The notes below the pieces were generated by a model. That model did no database searches. It saw only the letters and a list, made by a program, of their open reading frames with translations, and had not been told where the DNA came from. Below, piece by piece: positions 60,159 through 64,000 of a stretch of 64,000 bases of DNA. Source of the stretch: Mycobacterium gallinarum. GTDB taxonomy: Bacteria > Actinomycetota > Actinomycetes > Mycobacteriales > Mycobacteriaceae. Position 1 is the stretch's first letter. Each line of letters opens with the position of its first letter. The position numbers and the translations under genes were made by a program. The stretch is taken from positions 3,968,001-4,032,000 of the forward strand of contig NZ_AP022601.1 in NCBI RefSeq assembly GCF_010726765.1. Reading direction: 5' to 3'.

Positions 60159-60686
60159 GTGAGCGATCGCAGGAATGGCGTGCCGACCACCGTGACCTCT
60201 ATACCACTGGTCGACCCGCACGCTCCCAAGCCCGACCCGTCGATCGGCGACCTCGTCAAAGACGCCACCGCGCAGGTGTCCACGCTGGTACGCGCCGAGG
60301 TGGAACTCGCCAAGGCCGAGATCACCCGTGACGTCAAGAAGGGCCTGACCGGCAGCGTCTTCTTCGTCCTCGCGCTCGTGGTGCTTTTCTACTCCACCTT
60401 CTTTTTCTTCTTCTTCGCCGCCGAGCTGCTCGACACCTGGCTGTGGCGATGGGCGGCATTCCTGATCGTGTTTGGGGTCATGGTCCTGGTCACCGCGATC
60501 TTCGCGCTCCTCGGCTATCTCAAGGTCCGCCGCATCAGGGGACCGCAGAAGACGATCGAGTCGGTCAGGGAATTGCCCGACGCACTGACACCGGGCCATG
60601 ACAGGACCGGCGCCGTGGCGATCGAGTCGAACGGCGACGGGAAGTCCGGCAAGCCGGCGTCGACCTCTGACCCGTCAGGCTGGTAA
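60159..60686 (+). CDS. Holin-X-like membrane protein (Rv3669)
   Basis: A 175-residue protein with a conserved amphipathic segment (IGDLVKDATAQVSTLVRAEV ending in ELAKAEITRD) and two adjacent membrane helices rich in Phe (FFVLALVVLFYSTFFFFFFA). This is the actinobacterial phage-holin superfamily III (holin-X) pattern, but no lysis function is implied. GTG 60159 follows GGGAGG by eight bases. The stop overlaps the ephE start (TAATG), so the two are co-translated. Confidence 0.8.
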   Translation: MSDRRNGVPTTVTSIPLVDPHAPKPDPSIGDLVKDATAQVSTLVRAEVELAKAEITRDVKKGLTGSVFFVLALVVLFYSTFFFFFFAAELLDTWLWRWAAFLIVFGVMVLVTAIFALLGYLKVRRIRGPQKTIESVRELPDALTPGHDRTGAVAIESNGDGKSGKPASTSDPSGW

Positions 60687-61636
60687 TGCCACCCGATCCG
60701 TCGGTCGTTCGGATCGACGGTCCCTGGAACCATCTCCAGGTGCACGCCAATGGAATTCGCTTCCATGTGGTGGAGGCGCACTCCCAGGACTCATCGTCCA
60801 TACCTGTCACGGAGCGCCCGCTGGTCATCCTGCTGCATGGGTTCGGCTCGTTCTGGTGGTCATGGCGTCACCAACTCCGCGGGTTGACGGGTGCGCGGGT
60901 GGTGGCCGTCGACCTGCGCGGCTACGGCGGCAGTGACAAACCGCCACGCGGTTACGACGGCTGGACGCTGGCCGGCGACACCGCCGGGCTGGTTCGCGCA
61001 CTCGGCCACAAGGCCGCAACACTGGTCGGTCATGCCGACGGCGGCCTGGTCTGCTGGGCGACCGCGGTGCTGCATCCGCGCATGGTCCGGTCGATCGCCG
61101 TTGTCAGTTCGCCACATCCGGTGGCACTGCGCGCGTCGGCGCTGACGCGACGGGACCAGGGGCGGGCGCTGCTGCCGTGGATGCTGCGCTACCAGATTCC
61201 GGCATGGCCAGAGCACTCGTTGACCCGCCACAACGGTGCGGAACTCGAGCGGCTGGTCCGCAGCCGCGCAGGCGAGAAATGGCTTGCCTCCGAGGACTTC
61301 TCCGAGACGATCTCGCACATGCGGTGCGCGATCCAGATTCCCTCGGCCGCTCATTCGGCGTTGGAATACCAGCGCTGGGCGGTGCGGAGCCAGTTCCGCG
61401 GTGAAGGGCGGCGGTTCATGCGGTCGATGCGGCGGCCCATCAACGTACCGGTGCTGCACCTGCGCGGCGACGCCGACTCGTACGTCCTCGCCGACCCGCT
61501 GTATCGAACCCAGCGCTACGCACCGCATGGCCGCTACGTATCGATCGGCGGCGCAGGGCATTTCGCTCACGAGGAGGCGCCGGAAGCAGTCAACGATCAG
61601 CTGTCGCGCTACGTGGCGCAGGTGTACGGCGCCTGA
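60686..61636 (+). CDS. ephE: Epoxide hydrolase-like alpha/beta hydrolase EphE
   Basis: A 316-residue alpha/beta-hydrolase, orthologue of Rv3670. The oxyanion segment HGFGSFWWSWRHQL, nucleophile Asp in VGHADGGLVCW and catalytic His in IGGAGHFAHEEAP are present, so it belongs to the epoxide-hydrolase type. Substrates are unknown. Its stop abuts the convergent marP stop directly. It is translationally coupled to the upstream membrane protein gene. Confidence 0.87.
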   Translation: MPPDPSVVRIDGPWNHLQVHANGIRFHVVEAHSQDSSSIPVTERPLVILLHGFGSFWWSWRHQLRGLTGARVVAVDLRGYGGSDKPPRGYDGWTLAGDTAGLVRALGHKAATLVGHADGGLVCWATAVLHPRMVRSIAVVSSPHPVALRASALTRRDQGRALLPWMLRYQIPAWPEHSLTRHNGAELERLVRSRAGEKWLASEDFSETISHMRCAIQIPSAAHSALEYQRWAVRSQFRGEGRRFMRSMRRPINVPVLHLRGDADSYVLADPLYRTQRYAPHGRYVSIGGAGHFAHEEAPEAVNDQLSRYVAQVYGA

Positions 61637-62824
61637 CTAGGTGACGCAGGATCCCGTGGCGACGCGCTGGCTGTTGTTGATCTTGTCGAACTGACGCCCG
61701 ACCTCTTCGGCGGTCAGCACGAAGCCGGTGTCGGCGTCGTCGACTGCCGCACCGAAGACCACACCGAGCACCTTGCCGGTCCGGTCGATCATCGGTCCAC
61801 CCGAATTACCTTGTCGCACACTGCCTCTGATGGTGTACACCTGACGCGTGACGGTGGTGTTGCGGTAGATGTCGGGACCGTTGAGCTCGATGGTCTCGCG
61901 GATACGGGCAGGCGTCGCGACGAAGTCGCCACCACCCGGATAACCCATCACGACGGCGTCCGTCCCGGTGGCCGCCTCACCCTGGATGAATTCCAGCGGT
62001 GTGGCGGTCAGGTCGGGAACGTCGAGGATCGAGATGTCGGCCTGCGGATCGTACGAGACGACGTACGCGTCGTATGTCCGCCCGTCGACCTCGACGGTGG
62101 CACTTTCCGCACCGGCGACGACGTGCGCGTTGGACATCACCCGATTCGGAGCGACGACGAATCCGGTGCCCTCGAGCACCTTCTGGCATCCGGGCGCGAC
62201 ACCGCGGATCTTGACCACGCTGGGCCGCGTCGCCGCAACGACGGGGTCGCCCGCAAGCGCGGCGTCAGGAGCGTCGACGGCGACGATCGGCGTGCGCCCG
62301 AACGGCTGCAACACGTCGGGCAGACCGGAGGTGTCCAGCAGCGCCGACAGCCGCGTCGGCACGGACCTCAGCCAGCTCGGCGCGACGTCGTCCACTTCCT
62401 TGAGCACCACCGAGCCCCGCACGGCGGCGGCCAGGTTCGGCTGGTCGGAGGTTTGCAGCGGGTAGGTGAGCATCCACGCGGCCACCAGCACGGCGACGAT
62501 TTGCAGCGCCACCCCGATGGTGGAGTCCAGCGTCCGCACCCCCGGGTTGCGAATGGCGCCCCGCACGGCCCGGCCGAGCACCACGCCCGCGATCTCACCG
62601 ACGACCACCAGTGCGAGGATCAGGAACAGCGTCACGAAAAGCTTGGTGCGAGGACCCTCGAGGTTGGCGACGACGTGCGGGGCCAGCAGGACACCGGCCA
62701 CCGCGCCGAGCACCACGCCCACGAAGGACAGCAACGATCCGAGCGCGCCGGAACGCCACCCCGAGACGGCGGCGATGAACGCCACCGCGAGGACAGCGAG
62801 GTCGAGCCACTGCGACGATGTCAT
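61637..62824 (-). CDS. marP: Membrane-anchored serine protease MarP
   Basis: A 395-residue protein with four N-terminal membrane helices (colicin-V-production-like) and a periplasmic trypsin-like domain. The triad is in VMSNAHVVAGA (His), PQADISILDV (Asp) and RQGNSGGPMID (Ser). The M. tuberculosis orthologue Rv3671c maintains intrabacterial pH in acid by activating the peptidoglycan hydrolase RipA. The start overlaps the NUDIX stop by four bases, so it is the last gene of the thioredoxin-like/NUDIX/marP operon. Confidence 0.93.
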   Translation of the reverse strand: MTSSQWLDLAVLAVAFIAAVSGWRSGALGSLLSFVGVVLGAVAGVLLAPHVVANLEGPRTKLFVTLFLILALVVVGEIAGVVLGRAVRGAIRNPGVRTLDSTIGVALQIVAVLVAAWMLTYPLQTSDQPNLAAAVRGSVVLKEVDDVAPSWLRSVPTRLSALLDTSGLPDVLQPFGRTPIVAVDAPDAALAGDPVVAATRPSVVKIRGVAPGCQKVLEGTGFVVAPNRVMSNAHVVAGAESATVEVDGRTYDAYVVSYDPQADISILDVPDLTATPLEFIQGEAATGTDAVVMGYPGGGDFVATPARIRETIELNGPDIYRNTTVTRQVYTIRGSVRQGNSGGPMIDRTGKVLGVVFGAAVDDADTGFVLTAEEVGRQFDKINNSQRVATGSCVT

Positions 62825-63612
62825 GGTTGCGCCTTACCGTAGTCGGCGGCGTCTCCTACTTGCGCCATTGCGTCCTCTAGTTCGCGGATGTCGTCGGTGT
62901 TCCACGGCCGCGCCCAGCCAGCGACGTCCAGCATCGCCGAGACCACCTGCCCGGTGAATCCCCAGACGAGCATCTCGTTCAGCAGGAAAGCCGGGCCGGC
63001 GGAGCGGCGCGTGTTCTCCTTGCGGTAGACCATGATTCGGTTCTCGGGATTGACGAATGCCCGGACCGGGACCCGCGCCACGACCGCCGTTTCGGACTCG
63101 TCGATCACCGCCACCGGCCCCGGATCGGGCGAGTAGGCGAGCACCGGCACGACGTGAAAGCCCGACGGCGGGATGAACATCCGCTCGAGGGTGGCCAGCG
63201 GCTGCAATCGGGCCTGGTCGATGCCGGTCTCCTCGGTAGCCTCGCGCAGCGCGGTGAACACCGGTCCGGTGTCGCCGGGATCGGCGGCCCCACCTGGGAA
63301 TGCGGCTTGTCCGGCGTGGTGACGCAGGGTCGACGCACGCACGGTCACCAGCAGTTCGGCATCGTCGGGAAGGCCGCCGGACTGAGAATCGGGCGGACCG
63401 GAGAACAGCACCAGCACCGCGGCGTCACGCCGCGCCCCGGTGACCGCGGCCTTGGTGTTCGCGGCGGTGATCATCGCCAGCACCTCGGGAGGCACCCGCC
63501 GGCGGTAGGCGTGCTTGATGTCTTTGGCGTTGTCGACCAGCGGTTTGAGCCACGATGGGGCCGCTCCAGCGTTGAGGGGAACGAGTTCGCTCCCGTCGCT
63601 GGCCCAACTCAC
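62821..63612 (-). CDS. NUDIX hydrolase (Rv3672c)
   Basis: A 263-residue NUDIX protein. The box GGAADPGDTGPVFTALREAT with the following EETGI matches GX5EX7REUXEEXGU except that Asp/Val replaces the first Glu position, so the activity may differ slightly. A long N-terminal extension and the CoA-pyrophosphatase-like LLNEMLVWGFTGQVVSAML region are present. GTG 63612 overlaps the thioredoxin-like stop. It may hydrolyse CoA derivatives or nucleoside diphosphates. Confidence 0.85.
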   Translation of the reverse strand: MSWASDGSELVPLNAGAAPSWLKPLVDNAKDIKHAYRRRVPPEVLAMITAANTKAAVTGARRDAAVLVLFSGPPDSQSGGLPDDAELLVTVRASTLRHHAGQAAFPGGAADPGDTGPVFTALREATEETGIDQARLQPLATLERMFIPPSGFHVVPVLAYSPDPGPVAVIDESETAVVARVPVRAFVNPENRIMVYRKENTRRSAGPAFLLNEMLVWGFTGQVVSAMLDVAGWARPWNTDDIRELEDAMAQVGDAADYGKAQP

Positions 63613-64000
63613 CCCGGCTCTCCTAACTGTGGATCGATGGCGGCCGCAATTTCGTCGGCATCGGCGAAGGACCGCGGCAGGATTTCGGCAACGCTACCGT
63701 CCGCACGCAGCACAACCGTCGCGGGCATGACGTTCGGCACCTTCAGCGCGGCCGCGATCCGCCTGCGGCCGTCCTGCAGCGTCGGCAGGTGTACGCCCAG
63801 CTCAGCCAGTCGCAGCAGGGCCGCTGTCTCGTTCTCGTCCTGATGCACCGTCAGCACCGTCACCTCCGAACCGACCCGACGCTGGTACTCCGCCATCGCG
63901 GGCAGTTCTTGGGCGCACGGCGCGCACCAGTAGGCCCATAGGTTGAGCACGACCGTGCGGCCCGCGACCGCCTTGGCGACGTCGACGCTGGACCCGTCAC
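63609..64000 (-). CDS. Thioredoxin-like TlpA-family protein, partial (Rv3673c)
   Basis: The last 130 residues of a TlpA/ResA-type protein whose N-terminus lies outside the window. The redox motif is LWAYWCAPCAQELPAMAEYQ, and the cis-Pro loop is in NVMPATVVLRADG. In M. tuberculosis Rv3673c is membrane-anchored with the thioredoxin domain outside. It is the first visible gene of the operon with the NUDIX gene and marP and may keep exported disulphides reduced. Confidence 0.88.
   Translation of the reverse strand, partial: DGSSVDVAKAVAGRTVVLNLWAYWCAPCAQELPAMAEYQRRVGSEVTVLTVHQDENETAALLRLAELGVHLPTLQDGRRRIAAALKVPNVMPATVVLRADGSVAEILPRSFADADEIAAAIDPQLGEPG

Noticed and set aside
60159..60686. Phage lysis holin
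   Set aside because: The holin-X family name comes from sequence pattern only. The gene is a conserved chromosomal neighbour of ephE, far from the prophage element and without an endolysin.

Overview
The window comes from a high-GC mycobacterium, most likely a fast-growing, Mycolicibacterium-type species. Gene content and order follow the Mycobacterium tuberculosis segment from about Rv3617 (ephA) to Rv3673c. It includes lpqG, hpt, tilS, the Rv3626c and Rv3627c orthologues, ppa, galE1, holB, the Rv3645-type cyclase, topA, cspA, the tad/Rv3654c-Rv3660c cluster, the 6S-like Ms1 RNA locus, acs, ephE and marP. All identifications were made by reading motifs and gene order; no database search was run.

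Positions 1-12.5 kb hold housekeeping and envelope genes: a partial epoxide hydrolase, LpqG, a molybdopterin oxidoreductase, a hpt/tilS/metalloprotease/PBP4 strand, pyrophosphatase, two small secreted proteins, an esterase and a TerC transporter gene. A yybP-ykoY (manganese) riboswitch precedes terC and can mask its ribosome site. Positions 12.8-19.3 kb form a translationally coupled three-gene unit: a Pls/PosA-type single-module NRPS, an M1 aminopeptidase and a flippase-like membrane protein. Positions 19.3-36 kb continue with a TetR/amidohydrolase pair and its palindromic operator, galE1, a polytopic membrane protein, tRNA-Thr(CGU), holB, an adenylate cyclase, topA, cspA, a DUF1998 helicase and the Rv3651 orthologue.

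Positions 36.30-46.90 kb are a mobile element of about 10.6 kb with prophage character. It is inserted inside the small DUF4244 (Rv3656c-type, Flp-pilin-like) gene of the tad operon. It carries a large serine integrase, a small HTH protein, a type II restriction-modification pair whose restriction enzyme has an N-terminal HTH domain, an HK97-type major capsid protein, a RepA/RecA-like ATPase, a train of very small overlapping genes and repeat-rich noncoding DNA. No terminase, portal, protease or tail gene is recognisable, so it looks like a phiRv1-type minimal prophage or phage satellite. The two junctions share a short core, and joining the element ends reconstructs a 48-bp attP with perfect inverted arms centred on TA. 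Excision would restore an intact 67-residue DUF4244 protein.

Positions 47.0-50.6 kb hold the rest of the tad operon (tadC, tadB, tadA and the ssd/tadZ-like gene). From 50.6 to 64 kb the window holds a structured leader, the HAD hydrolase Rv3661, the Ms1 RNA with its promoter and terminator, Rv3662c, and an ethanol/acetaldehyde-to-acetyl-CoA module (acs, GAF regulator, aldehyde and alcohol dehydrogenases). It ends with a secreted S1 protease, a holin-like membrane protein, ephE, and the thioredoxin-like/NUDIX/marP acid-resistance operon.
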